Positions 1 through 6,733 of a stretch of 8,839 nucleotides of DNA are shown piece after piece. The DNA is taken from assembly GCA_028698395.1 (NCBI GenBank), contig JAQVDG010000063.1, positions 1 through 8,839 on the forward strand, given 5' to 3'. Within the stretch, counting starts at the first letter, position 1; every line of letters starts with the position of its first letter. Below the pieces are notes generated by a model. That model had not been told where the DNA came from, ran no database searches, and was given only the letters and a program-made list of their open reading frames with translations. A program made the translations under genes and the position numbers. Origin of the DNA: Weeksellaceae bacterium (GTDB lineage Bacteria; Bacteroidota; Bacteroidia; Flavobacteriales; Weeksellaceae).

Positions 1-1
1 T

Positions 2-1738
2 GCCATTTGGGTTGGTTTAGGTGTAATGGGACTTTATTTTTTGATTCAAAAAATTAAAAAAACAGAATTAAAACCAAGTATTCCAATCGTAATTTCTATT
101 GTGTGTTTGGGAGTTCCGGCATTGATGGGATTTCAAAATTGGGACGACCATGATCGTTCTAAAAGAGAAGGAGCTTATGCCTTGGCATATAATTATTTAC
201 ATAATTTGGATAAGAATTCGATTTTGTTTGTTTACGGTGATAACGATACTTATCCATTGTGGGGACTTCAGGAAACGGAAAATTTCAGAGATGATGTTAA
301 GATTGTAAATTATACACTTTTAAATTCTGCTTGGAACATTGATCAGGCTTTACGAAAAACCTATAATGCACCGGCATTGCCTTCCCGATTAAAATACGAA
401 GATTTCCAAATGGGAACTAATGATAATATTATGCTGGTAGGCGGAAATATTCGAACTATTTTCACAGAACTAAATCGCCTTATTCGAGAAGACAGCGAAC
501 TGACTTTAGACGAAGTAATGAGTTTGCCGGCATCTGAAATCCCGGCTTATTTGACAGATGTCGGATACGATGCTCAAGGAATTCAAGGGTTTTATCAATC
601 GATTCGACCTTTTCGCGAGTATATGGACAAAGATAGTATGACCGCAAAAGAAGCATATGAATTCCTGATGGACAATAAAAATCCATTAAAATTAGCATTG
701 AGTGATTATTTTGAATATCCTTTAGGTCCGGTTAACTTTTTGCCGGTCGATAAAATTACCATTCCGGTTAATAAAGAAAATGCAGTTAAATACGGAATTG
801 TTTCGGCAAAAGATGCCGATAAAATGGTTGATGAAATTGTAATTAAAATAGATAAAAGACAATTGTACAAACCCGATTTATTATTGATTTCACTTTTTGC
901 AGAATACAATTGGGACAGAGCAATTTACTTCAGTGGTGGAGGGATTTCCGACCCGGTTAATGTTTTCTGGCTGAGCGATTATTTAGAAAACAATGGTTTT
1001 TCATATAAATTAATCCCGATACGCACACCTTTCGGTCAAGGAGGGAAAATCGGAAGAAGCAATACAGAAGTGATGTACAAAAGTTTTAATGAATTGGAAT
1101 GGGCAAACTATAATCACCCGAAAGCATCCTTTTCCGAAACAGATCGTCGTTATACCAATACATATCGGAATATTGCAACTCGTTTGGCAGATGATTTTAT
1201 TGAAGCCGGAGAATTTGAAAAAGCAAAAGAAGTATTGGATAAAGTGATGGAAATGATTCCGGATGAAAATCGTTATGATTTTGGAACAGCCACCGACCGA
1301 ATTGCACAATTATACAAACGTTTAGGCGAAAATGAAAAAGCAGAAAAACTATTTGAAAAACAAAAAGAACGTTTACAAGGTCGAATTGAATATTACGAAA
1401 ACTTGCCAATCAATTTACGTTATACGATTTCATCCGATTTAATAAATGCACGAAGTGATTATTCTATGTTGATTTATGGACAAGTTAACACACTTTTAGA
1501 AAAAAACGATACAACGGCCGCATTGGAATTATTCAAAAAAGAATTTAATCCGATACGGGAAAAATTTATTTATTCTTATCAAAATTATAAAAGCGACGGA
1601 AGTCTTAACATAGGCGAACAGCGAAATGTTGAAAGCCAATTGCGGTTTGTGAGTGAATTATTGACCATTGCCGACATGATTGACTCTGTTTATGCAGAAA
1701 ACCAAAACGAAGAGATTTATCAGATATTAACGAAATAA
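2..1738 (+). CDS. DUF2723 family membrane protein, C-terminal part (5' end outside window)
   Basis: The reading frame is open from base 2, ahead of the first ATG at 26, so the gene begins upstream of the window. What remains starts with two membrane-spanning stretches, one around the first 20 residues and one at about residues 19-36 counted from the ATG at 26. The motif NWDDHDRS follows at 137-160, a hallmark of the DUF2723 family of Bacteroidetes. A soluble region comes next with the family motif YGDNDTYPLW (225-254). Near 1170-1370 lie helical TPR-like repeats (FIEAGEFEKAKEVLDKVMEM, then YKRLGENEKAEKLFEKQKER). DUF2723 proteins are large polytopic proteins of about 1000 residues, grouped with lipid-linked sugar glycosyltransferases (GT117-like). 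The catalytic, membrane-rich N-terminus is missing here, so activity cannot be judged. The stop codon lies 14 bases before a small outer-membrane protein gene, suggesting cotranscription. The family call is firm; the biochemical role is inferred. Confidence 0.9.
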   Translation, partial: AIWVGLGVMGLYFLIQKIKKTELKPSIPIVISIVCLGVPALMGFQNWDDHDRSKREGAYALAYNYLHNLDKNSILFVYGDNDTYPLWGLQETENFRDDVKIVNYTLLNSAWNIDQALRKTYNAPALPSRLKYEDFQMGTNDNIMLVGGNIRTIFTELNRLIREDSELTLDEVMSLPASEIPAYLTDVGYDAQGIQGFYQSIRPFREYMDKDSMTAKEAYEFLMDNKNPLKLALSDYFEYPLGPVNFLPVDKITIPVNKENAVKYGIVSAKDADKMVDEIVIKIDKRQLYKPDLLLISLFAEYNWDRAIYFSGGGISDPVNVFWLSDYLENNGFSYKLIPIRTPFGQGGKIGRSNTEVMYKSFNELEWANYNHPKASFSETDRRYTNTYRNIATRLADDFIEAGEFEKAKEVLDKVMEMIPDENRYDFGTATDRIAQLYKRLGENEKAEKLFEKQKERLQGRIEYYENLPINLRYTISSDLINARSDYSMLIYGQVNTLLEKNDTTAALELFKKEFNPIREKFIYSYQNYKSDGSLNIGEQRNVESQLRFVSELLTIADMIDSVYAENQNEEIYQILTK

Positions 1739-1752
1739 AAACAAATTAAAAA

Positions 1753-2268
1753 ATGAAAAAAATAGTAGTAACACTTTGCATGACGCTTATTACAGTTTTT
1801 ACGGTAAATGCACAAGAAGGATTAAAAGGAGGGGCTTACATTGGGATTCCATCCGGAAATGCCACGGATTATTTTGGATTAAATTACGGAGTCAACGTTT
1901 CTTATCTGTATCCGGTTTTTGAAAATGTCCGCTTGGGTGCTATGGTAGGAGTGGATTTGTTTTCAGGAAAAAACATTCCGGGAACCAACACAAAATTCAG
2001 AGGAGCCAGTTATTTGCCTGTTGGACTTAGTGGTCAGTTTGATTTATCCAGCCGATTTTTTGCTGCTTTAGATGCGGGAGTTGAATTCAGTTTGAATAAA
2101 GATTATAAAGGCGGTTATTTTTATCAGCCCAAAGGCGGTTGGCAAGACGAATTTTACCAAGTTTATGTTTATTTGAAAAGAACTTCAACCAATATGGATA
2201 AAGCACCAAAATACAGCGATTTTTCCGGATTAACCAGTTTTGGATTAGGAGTTGCCTATAAGTTTTAA
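1753..2268 (+). CDS. Small secreted outer-membrane beta-barrel protein
   Basis: This encodes 171 residues. It begins with a clear signal peptide: MKK, a hydrophobic core to about residue 17, and a likely signal peptidase I cut after VNA at residue 20, leaving mature QEG. The mature part of about 150 residues alternates short strands rich in Gly, aromatic and Val residues (YGVNVSYLYPV, RLGAMVGVDLF, SYLPVGLSGQFDL, RFFAALDAGVEFSL). It ends GLGVAYKF, with the terminal Phe typical of outer-membrane barrels. The size fits an eight-stranded porin-like or OmpW/OmpX-like barrel. A long loop with many Tyr, Lys and Gly (residues about 115-153) separates the last strands. The start is close behind the upstream gene and preceded by an A-rich leader. 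No enzymatic function is visible. It may share a transcript with the DUF2723 protein, and the terminator just downstream would end that transcript. Confidence 0.8.
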   Translation: MKKIVVTLCMTLITVFTVNAQEGLKGGAYIGIPSGNATDYFGLNYGVNVSYLYPVFENVRLGAMVGVDLFSGKNIPGTNTKFRGASYLPVGLSGQFDLSSRFFAALDAGVEFSLNKDYKGGYFYQPKGGWQDEFYQVYVYLKRTSTNMDKAPKYSDFSGLTSFGLGVAYKF

Positions 2269-2282
2269 GCAAATTAAAGTAT

Positions 2283-2322
2283 AAAAAAAGAGCTTATTCT
2301 ACGAGTGGAATAAGCTTTTTTT
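2283..2322. terminator. Bidirectional intrinsic terminator between convergent genes
   Basis: A perfect 9-bp stem, AGCTTATTC (2291-2299) and GAATAAGCT (2308-2316), encloses an 8-base loop. It is flanked by an A-run on the left and a T-run on the right, so it can terminate transcription in either direction. It serves the rightward barrel-protein gene and the leftward hutI, whose stop codon is only two bases away. Confidence 0.9.
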
Positions 2323-2323
2323 G

Positions 2324-3556
2324 TTATTTTAGTGTAATTTTTTCTCCGTTTTTCCAAACATTCTGTGGGCGAAGTTGCCCTTGATGGTAGATAATATCTC
2401 GAAAATCAGAAGTCGGAAATGAAATAAAATCAGCTAATTTTCCATTTTCCAGTTTTCCTCTGTCGGTTAAATTCAATGCTTTCGCCGCTCTGAAAGTAAT
2501 TCCGGAAAGCACTTCTGCCATAGATAATTTTTCAAAAGTTGCTAAAATAGAAGCTTGTGTCAATAAGTCTCCCATGGGAGCAGAACCGGGATTCCAATCC
2601 GAAGCAATGGATAAACAAGCACCGGAATCCAATAATTTTCGGGCAGGTGTATAACGCATTCCCAAACCGATGGATGCACCCGGTAAAGCAGTGGCTACGG
2701 TAGTGCTGTTTGCTAAAAGTTTAATTTCTTCTTCTCCTGAAAACTCTAAATGGTCGGCACTGACAGCTCCTAATTCAACTGCTAATCGACTTCCGCCTGG
2801 TGTAAACTGGTCGGCATGAACGGTTAAATCAAAGCCTTCTGATTTTGCTTTTTGTAGATAAATTCGACTTTCTTCAACTGAAAAAGCCGATTGTTCGGTG
2901 AAAATATCAACTCGTTTTGCTAATTTTTCTGATTTTAAAATCGGAAAAACTTCTTGAACTAAAGTTTCCAGATAATCAGAATTAGAACCTTCAAAATCAC
3001 GGGCTTTCATGTGTGCACCTAAAAAAGTGGGTAAAATAGTGGCTTGTGATTGTTTTTGAACGGAATTAATAGCTCGTAACATTTTTAATTCACCGTCTAT
3101 TGCTAAGGCATAACCACTTTTAATCTCAATTGTTGTAATCCCGTTTTGAAGTAAATGCTGTGTTTTTTTCAAAGTAGAATACACTAAATCTTCTTCTGGT
3201 TCATTTCGGGTATTTATAACTGTACTCCAGATTCCTCCGCCACTTTCGGCAATTTCTAAATAGGTTTTTCCATTTAAGCGCATGGCGAAATCTTTTGAAC
3301 GATTACCTCCGAAACAAATATGGGTATGACTGTCAATAAAACCCGGAAGTAAAACCTGATTTCCTTCGATTTCTTCTGTTTTTACTGAAGGAAATTCTGC
3401 TTTTAATTCGTGGTAATTTCCGATTTTTTTGATGAATTGTCCATCAATCAGAATTCCGGCTTGTTTGTCAATCCTAATTTGTTCGTCTTTTATTGCTCCT
3501 TTTAATGGGATTCCTTCTAAACTAATGATTTGTGAAAATGGACCGATTAATTTCAT
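2324..3556 (-). CDS. hutI: Imidazolonepropionase (amidohydrolase superfamily)
   Basis: This 410-residue protein has the usual HutI length. The enzyme hydrolyses 4-imidazolone-5-propanoate to N-formimino-L-glutamate, the third step of histidine degradation in the cytoplasm. Visible motifs are PGFIDSHTHICFGGNRS (residues 71-87), with metal ligands H77 and H79; AMRLNGKTYLEIAESGGGI (91-109), the substrate-binding stretch of HutI; LGAHMKARD with H182; TVHADQF with H247; SADHLEF with H269; and SIASDWNPGS, with metal ligand D320 and substrate-side N322. One oddity is Q250, where the characterised Bacillus enzyme, as I recall, has a catalytic Glu in HADE. The chosen ATG gives the expected short N-terminal beta domain. 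No hutH, hutU or hutG lies beside it, so it appears to be a single-gene unit, with a -7-like box 44 bases upstream and a terminator behind it. A related amidohydrolase with another substrate is possible but less likely. Confidence 0.87.
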   Translation of the reverse strand: MKLIGPFSQIISLEGIPLKGAIKDEQIRIDKQAGILIDGQFIKKIGNYHELKAEFPSVKTEEIEGNQVLLPGFIDSHTHICFGGNRSKDFAMRLNGKTYLEIAESGGGIWSTVINTRNEPEEDLVYSTLKKTQHLLQNGITTIEIKSGYALAIDGELKMLRAINSVQKQSQATILPTFLGAHMKARDFEGSNSDYLETLVQEVFPILKSEKLAKRVDIFTEQSAFSVEESRIYLQKAKSEGFDLTVHADQFTPGGSRLAVELGAVSADHLEFSGEEEIKLLANSTTVATALPGASIGLGMRYTPARKLLDSGACLSIASDWNPGSAPMGDLLTQASILATFEKLSMAEVLSGITFRAAKALNLTDRGKLENGKLADFISFPTSDFRDIIYHQGQLRPQNVWKNGEKITLK

Positions 3557-3599
3557 AAGTATGTTTTCTGAAAGGCTAAAATTAGAGCCAATTTTGTTT

Positions 3600-3607
3600 C
3601 AAAAATA
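3600..3607 (-). promoter_or_regulatory. Putative -7 box of the hutI promoter
   Basis: On the minus strand this reads TATTTTTG, an exact match to the Bacteroidetes sigma-A -7 consensus TAnnTTTG, 44 bases before the hutI start codon. I see no convincing TTG -33 element about 19 bases further upstream, and the region is AT-rich, so a chance match is possible. Confidence 0.35.
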
Positions 3608-3658
3608 AGCATAAACATTTTAGAAGATGAATTTTTAACGGGTTCTTGATTTTTTTAT

Positions 3659-3777
3659 AAAAAAAGACTGTCCGAAAAGTGTCATTTTGATTGAAGTTGA
3701 AAATCTATTGATTTGATAAAAAGATTTTTTCTTCATTGTAGAATGACAACAGCCGATTATTGGCTTTTCGGACAGTC
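3659..3777 (-). terminator. Long-stem terminator downstream of the YceI gene
   Basis: The arms GACTGTCCGAAAAG (3666-3679) and CTTTTCGGACAGTC (3764-3777) form a perfect 14-bp inverted repeat. Read on the minus strand, the second arm is followed by seven T's (3665-3659), which makes an intrinsic terminator for the leftward yceI transcript. The loop is unusually long at 84 bases because a second palindrome occupies it. A short AT-only inverted repeat, TTATTCTTT and AAAGAATAA (3780-3798), lies between this structure and the yceI stop codon. Confidence 0.65.
3680..3748. repeat. Imperfect palindrome nested inside the terminator stem
   Basis: The left arm 3681-3706 (GTCATTTT, TGAAG, AAAATCT) matches the reverse complement of 3722-3747 at about three quarters of positions, with one or two single-base gaps. 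The ends GTCATT and AATGAC pair perfectly. The layout of GTCATT ends, a GAAG block and an AATCT block resembles the dispersed intergenic palindromes with GTCATTTCGA-type ends found in flavobacterial genomes. The degenerate pairing suggests an old copy. Family membership is recalled, not tested. Confidence 0.5.
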
Positions 3778-3812
3778 CGTTATTCTTTTAAAGAATAAAA
3801 ACGGTGGTTTAA

Positions 3813-4478
3813 TTATTTTGCTAATTCAGCGGTTATATTTACTTGAAGAACCACTTCATCTTTAATAATTGTACCTGCACCGGGTTGGAAGTTAATTCCG
3901 AAATCCTGACGGTTGATTTTAAATTCTTCAGAATTAATAGTCAGTTTCCCGTCTTCTTCTTTCACATTCGCTTTGAAAGTAATGTTTTTGGGAGCTCCTC
4001 TAAAGTCTAAATTTCCTGAAATTTCAGTGTTGTAATCCCCTTCTTCCAAGGTTTTTGTGCCGGAAACAACAAAAGTAGCTTCCGGATATTGGTCAACATC
4101 CAAAAAATCAGCTGATTTCAAGTGCCCTTCTAATTTTGCTTTGTACTCAGGACTGTCTGCTAAATCGTCATTTTCCAAAGAAGTTTGGTCAGCAACGAAT
4201 TTTCCTGATTCTAAAACACCATGTTTCATAGTTACCTCTCCTGATTTCATTTTGATGGAGCCGTAATGACCTTCTTCCGGTTTGGTAGAATCATCAAAAA
4301 TTTTGAATCCTCTCCAGGTGGTGGAGCTAATGTCGGTGTTAAGGGTATAAACATGTGCATCTTCTGAAGCAGAGGCTTCATCTTGAGCTTCACTCGCCGT
4401 TATGGTGTCTTTGTCAGTTCCACAAGACGTTAAAAAAACCATTCCCATTAGGGATAAACAAAACAATAATTTCTTCAT
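3813..4478 (-). CDS. YceI family lipoprotein (lipocalin-like fold)
   Basis: This encodes 221 residues from the ATG at 4478. I reject the in-frame ATG at 4514 because starting at 4478 gives a textbook lipoprotein signal (MKKLLFCLSLMGMVFLTSC, lipobox LTSC with Cys19), whereas the longer form buries it, and a -7 box lies between the two starts. After a short acidic Ser/Ala/Glu linker, the YceI domain runs from about residue 40 to the end. Recognisable blocks are STTWRGFKIF, HYGSIKMKSGEV, HLKSADFLDVDQYPEATFV, ISGNLDFRGAPKNITF and FKINRQDFGINF. YceI proteins are antiparallel barrels that bind polyisoprenoid or other amphiphilic chains in the periplasm; no catalytic site is expected. Residues after the Cys are GTDKD, with no obvious run of acidic surface-export residues, so an inner-leaflet or periplasm-facing location is likely. 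It is divergent from the rimK-like gene and transcribed alone. Confidence 0.9.
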   Translation of the reverse strand: MKKLLFCLSLMGMVFLTSCGTDKDTITASEAQDEASASEDAHVYTLNTDISSTTWRGFKIFDDSTKPEEGHYGSIKMKSGEVTMKHGVLESGKFVADQTSLENDDLADSPEYKAKLEGHLKSADFLDVDQYPEATFVVSGTKTLEEGDYNTEISGNLDFRGAPKNITFKANVKEEDGKLTINSEEFKINRQDFGINFQPGAGTIIKDEVVLQVNITAELAK

Positions 4479-4496
4479 ATTTATTATATTTTCCGG

Positions 4497-4504
4497 CAAA
4501 AATA
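4497..4504 (-). promoter_or_regulatory. Putative -7 box of the yceI promoter
   Basis: The minus strand reads TATTTTTG, an exact TAnnTTTG match 19 bases before the ATG at 4478. This spacing gives a leader of roughly ten bases. It also places the box inside the longer alternative reading frame, supporting the shorter lipoprotein start. No clear -33 TTG is visible. Confidence 0.45.
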
Positions 4505-4509
4505 TCACA

Positions 4510-4521
4510 AACAAATTTGTT
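4510..4521. promoter_or_regulatory. Perfect 12-bp palindrome upstream of the yceI -7 box
   Basis: AACAAATTTGTT is a perfect palindrome lying 5 bases upstream (in minus-strand sense) of the TATTTTTG box, inside the promoter spacer. The position suits a repressor or dimeric regulator site. In sequence this AT-rich it could also arise by chance. Confidence 0.25.
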
Positions 4522-4734
4522 ATACCATTGACTTATGTTAATAAAGTGAATATTTAGTGTTTTTTTTGATTTTTTATTGATTTTGAATAAAATTTTGACT
4601 TTTTTTTAAGAAAAAACGATTATTTCTTTGTTTTTTTAGATTGTTAATGTCTTTTCTTGCTTTATTTTTATGCGTACAAATTTTTATTATAAGACATTCA
4701 GTTTTTAATTATATTCGTACTATAAAATTTATAT
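4522..4734. other. AT-rich divergent intergenic region
   Basis: This stretch between yceI and the rimK-like gene is extremely AT-rich with many T-runs and no supportable coding frame. It contains an 8-bp inverted repeat, AATGTCTT (4646-4653) and AAGACATT (4691-4698), separated by 37 bases. It also has two copies of CGTAC (4673-4677 and 4716-4720), 43 bases apart. No RNA gene is recognisable. Confidence 0.5.
4710..4717 (+). promoter_or_regulatory. Possible -7 box of the rimK-like gene
   Basis: TATATTCG differs from TAnnTTTG at one position and lies 17 bases before the ATG at 4735, a spacing like that of the yceI box. There is no TTG -33 element at the expected distance. This is a weak call. 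Confidence 0.25.
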
Positions 4735-6120
4735 ATGGACAATAAAATGGTAGCAGGTAGTGAAGAGTGGATTTCTCTTCCTGGCTTGGAGGTTCCGATT
4801 ATAAAAGTACGTGTGGACAGTGGGGCAAAAACCTCAGCTCTTCATGCGGTTAATATTTTTCCTTTTCAGCGAAATGGAGAAAGTTGGGTTTCTTTTGATG
4901 TGCATCCTCTTCAATTTGACGGGAAACGTGTTATTCATTGCGAAGCAAAAATAGTTGACCGGCGAACCATTAAAAGTTCGACCGGAACTCGTGAAAACCG
5001 TTATGTAATCAAAACTCCTATAAAGGTAAAAGAAGAAGTTTGGGATATTGAAGTTTCGCTTACGAATCGGGACTCCATGGGGTATCGAATGTTGTTGGGG
5101 CGAGAAGCCATGCGAGGAAAAATTTTAGTTGACCCTGAAAGCCGGTTTTTATTTGGAGCATTATCTAAGGAGGAAGTAGAGAATTTTTATATCAAAGAAA
5201 CCCATACCGTTGAGGGTTTAAAAATTGGCTTATTGGCAAGTAATCCGGATTTGTATAGCAATCAACGAATTATTGAAGCAGGTGAACAACGGGGGCATCT
5301 TATTGAGTTTTTCAACATTAAACAATGTTATATTAAATTAGATGCACAAACACCGGAAGTTCATTACCGAGGCGGACGTGTTTTAAATGATTTAGACGCT
5401 GTTATTCCGAGAATTCGCCCAAGTATGACATATTATGGCTGTGCTTTAACCCGTCAGTTTGAATCATTGGGAGCTTATGTGTTGAATACCTCTGCTGCAA
5501 TCAGCCATTCTCGGGATAAATTGTATTCTTTGCAATTACTTTTAAATAATGGTTTGGATATTCCAATTACAGGATTTGCCAATTCTCCTTTGGATACTAA
5601 TGATTTGATTAAAATGGTAGGAGGCTCTCCTTTAATTGTAAAATTATTAGAAGGAACGCAGGGAAAAGGAGTTGTTTTAGCCGAAACAAAAAAAGCAGCA
5701 GAATCTGTAATAAATGCATTCAAAAGTTTAAATGCCAATATTTTAGTTCAGGAATTTATAAAAGAAGCTAATGGAAAAGATTTGCGCTGTTTTGTTATAA
5801 ACGGAAAAGTAGTAGCCGCTATGCAACGAGAAGCTCCTCCGGGTGAATTCCGTGCTAATATCCATTTAGGCGGAACCGGAAGTTTAGTGAAAATCACAAA
5901 AGAAGAAAGACGATTGGCCATTCATGCAGCAAAAGCAATGGGATTGGATGTGGCCGGTGTGGATATGATTCGCTCCATAAAAGGGCCTTTGTTGTTGGAG
6001 GTCAACTCATCGCCCGGATTGGAAGGAATTGAAAATGCAACCGGTAAGGATTTAGCTGTTGAAATGATAAAAGCTATTGAAAATAATATTGAAAAACGAA
6101 TGGTGAAACGGAAAAGATAA
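4735..6120 (+). CDS. rimK: RimB-like retropepsin domain fused to RimK-type ATP-grasp glutamate ligase
   Basis: This 461-residue cytoplasmic protein has two domains. Residues about 8-145 match the ATP-dependent zinc protease/RimB-like family, which has a retropepsin fold. The motif [12 protein letters not shown] (27-38) supplies the D-S-G active-site signature with D28, and MLLGREAM (119-126) is the second family block. Residues about 161-455 match RimK, the ligase that adds glutamates to the C-terminus of ribosomal protein S6. Its blocks are [10 protein letters not shown] (226-235), [12 protein letters not shown] (302-313, nucleotide-binding loop), [20 protein letters not shown] (347-366), [11 protein letters not shown] (370-380), DVAGVD (405-410) and [13 protein letters not shown] (421-433), with metal-binding E422 and N424. 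Standalone RimK is about 300 residues, so the extra length is the protease domain. All key ligase motifs are intact. The basic tail (KRMVKRKR) is short. ATG at 4735 is taken as the start; the ATG at 4747 would also keep both domains. The acceptor could be S6 or another protein or small molecule. Confidence 0.88.
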   Translation: MDNKMVAGSEEWISLPGLEVPIIKVRVDSGAKTSALHAVNIFPFQRNGESWVSFDVHPLQFDGKRVIHCEAKIVDRRTIKSSTGTRENRYVIKTPIKVKEEVWDIEVSLTNRDSMGYRMLLGREAMRGKILVDPESRFLFGALSKEEVENFYIKETHTVEGLKIGLLASNPDLYSNQRIIEAGEQRGHLIEFFNIKQCYIKLDAQTPEVHYRGGRVLNDLDAVIPRIRPSMTYYGCALTRQFESLGAYVLNTSAAISHSRDKLYSLQLLLNNGLDIPITGFANSPLDTNDLIKMVGGSPLIVKLLEGTQGKGVVLAETKKAAESVINAFKSLNANILVQEFIKEANGKDLRCFVINGKVVAAMQREAPPGEFRANIHLGGTGSLVKITKEERRLAIHAAKAMGLDVAGVDMIRSIKGPLLLEVNSSPGLEGIENATGKDLAVEMIKAIENNIEKRMVKRKR

Positions 6121-6172
6121 TAGACATTTGTTGACCTGCATTATTCACAAAATAATTCAAACAAAAGGCAGA

Positions 6173-6649
6173 TTAAAATAATGTAAGTGTCTTTTCACCT
6201 TTTTCTAATTCAAGTAAATATTTTTTTCTGAAAATTCCTCCGGCATAACCTGTCAAACTGCCATCTTTTCCAATAACTCTATGACAAGGAATTAAGATGC
6301 TAATCGGATTTTTTCCATTGGCAGAAGCCGCCGCCCGGATAACTTTTTCGTTTCCTAAACGATTTGCTAATTCTTGATAAGAAATAGTTGTTCCAAATGG
6401 GATTTTCCTAAGTTCAGCCCAAACTTTTAACTGAAATTCCGTTCCTTGCGGTTGTAGAGGAACGGAAAAATTCCATTTTCGATGAATAAAATAATCATCC
6501 AATTGATTTTTAATGAGTTGAAATAATTCAGGAAGATCTTCTGAAACCTCAGGTTCTTTGTCAAAAAAGTCAATTGAAGTAATAAAATCTTCTGTTCCAC
6601 AAATGCTTAACCAACCTATTTCAGTAAAATATTTAGACGTAAAAACCAT
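6173..6649 (-). CDS. ogt: Methylated-DNA--[protein]-cysteine S-methyltransferase
   Basis: This encodes 158 residues, the usual length of a single-domain Ogt. The protein moves the alkyl group from O6-alkylguanine in DNA to its own cysteine in a suicidal repair reaction. The N-terminal ribonuclease-H-like part (1-65) is variable. The DNA-binding and active-site part follows: GTEFQLKVWAELRKIPFGTTISYQELA (69-95), then RAAASANGKNP (105-115), with the arginine finger R105 and the hinge N111, then ILIPCHRVIGKDG (118-130), with acceptor C122 in PCHRV, and LTGYAGG (132-138). No AdaA transcriptional domain is attached, so it is a repair enzyme without a regulator role. It converges on the rimK-like gene with a 52-base gap that holds no convincing terminator. 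Its start codon is 19 bases from the rimP -7 box, so the two promoters must be tightly packed. Confidence 0.94.
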   Translation of the reverse strand: MVFTSKYFTEIGWLSICGTEDFITSIDFFDKEPEVSEDLPELFQLIKNQLDDYFIHRKWNFSVPLQPQGTEFQLKVWAELRKIPFGTTISYQELANRLGNEKVIRAAASANGKNPISILIPCHRVIGKDGSLTGYAGGIFRKKYLLELEKGEKTLTLF

Positions 6650-6667
6650 TAATTCAAATAATTGTTT

Positions 6668-6675
6668 TATATTTG
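6668..6675 (+). promoter_or_regulatory. Putative -7 box of the rimP-nusA-infB operon
   Basis: TATATTTG matches TAnnTTTG exactly. Transcription starting a few bases downstream would give a leader of about 50 bases carrying the terminator hairpin at 6700-6726. A -33 TTG is not evident at 17-23 bases upstream. Confidence 0.5.
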
Positions 6676-6699
6676 CCCCGAATTTAGGAAGAAAAAACT

Positions 6700-6726
6700 A
6701 AAAGAGAGCGGAAAGCTCTCTTTTTT
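6700..6726 (+). terminator. Leader terminator (putative attenuator) ahead of rimP-nusA-infB
   Basis: GAGAGC (6704-6709) and GCTCTC (6715-6720) pair perfectly around the loop GGAAA. The stem is extended by four A-T pairs (6700-6703 with 6721-6724), and the T-run reaches 6726. This is a canonical intrinsic terminator, ending only 7 bases before the rimP ATG. No rightward gene ends nearby (the previous one stops at 6120), and ogt runs away from it. It therefore sits in the operon leader, where it could attenuate transcription or mask the ribosome-binding region. Confidence 0.75.
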
Positions 6727-6733
6727 GTTCGTT

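Noticed and set aside
1010..1409. Minus-strand open frames of 99 and 70 codons
   Set aside because: They are antisense to the DUF2723 coding region, with Cys/Phe/Ile-rich translations typical of shadow frames in AT-rich DNA.
4479..4514. Upstream ATG giving a 233-residue YceI protein
   Set aside because: It places 12 residues before a complete lipoprotein signal peptide, and the -7 box falls inside the extension.
5475..5738. Minus-strand frame of 87 codons
   Set aside because: It lies wholly antisense to the ATP-grasp domain, whose conserved motifs explain the sequence.
6121..6172. Possible terminator between the rimK-like gene and ogt
   Set aside because: Only a 6-bp AT-only hairpin, ATTATT-CACAA-AATAAT (6140-6156), is present, with no T-run on either side, so it is too weak to call.
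6662..6733. N-terminal extension of RimP from a TTG start, adding 24 residues
   Set aside because: The extension would overlap the likely promoter and the terminator hairpin, and the RimP family starts at the downstream ATG at 6734.
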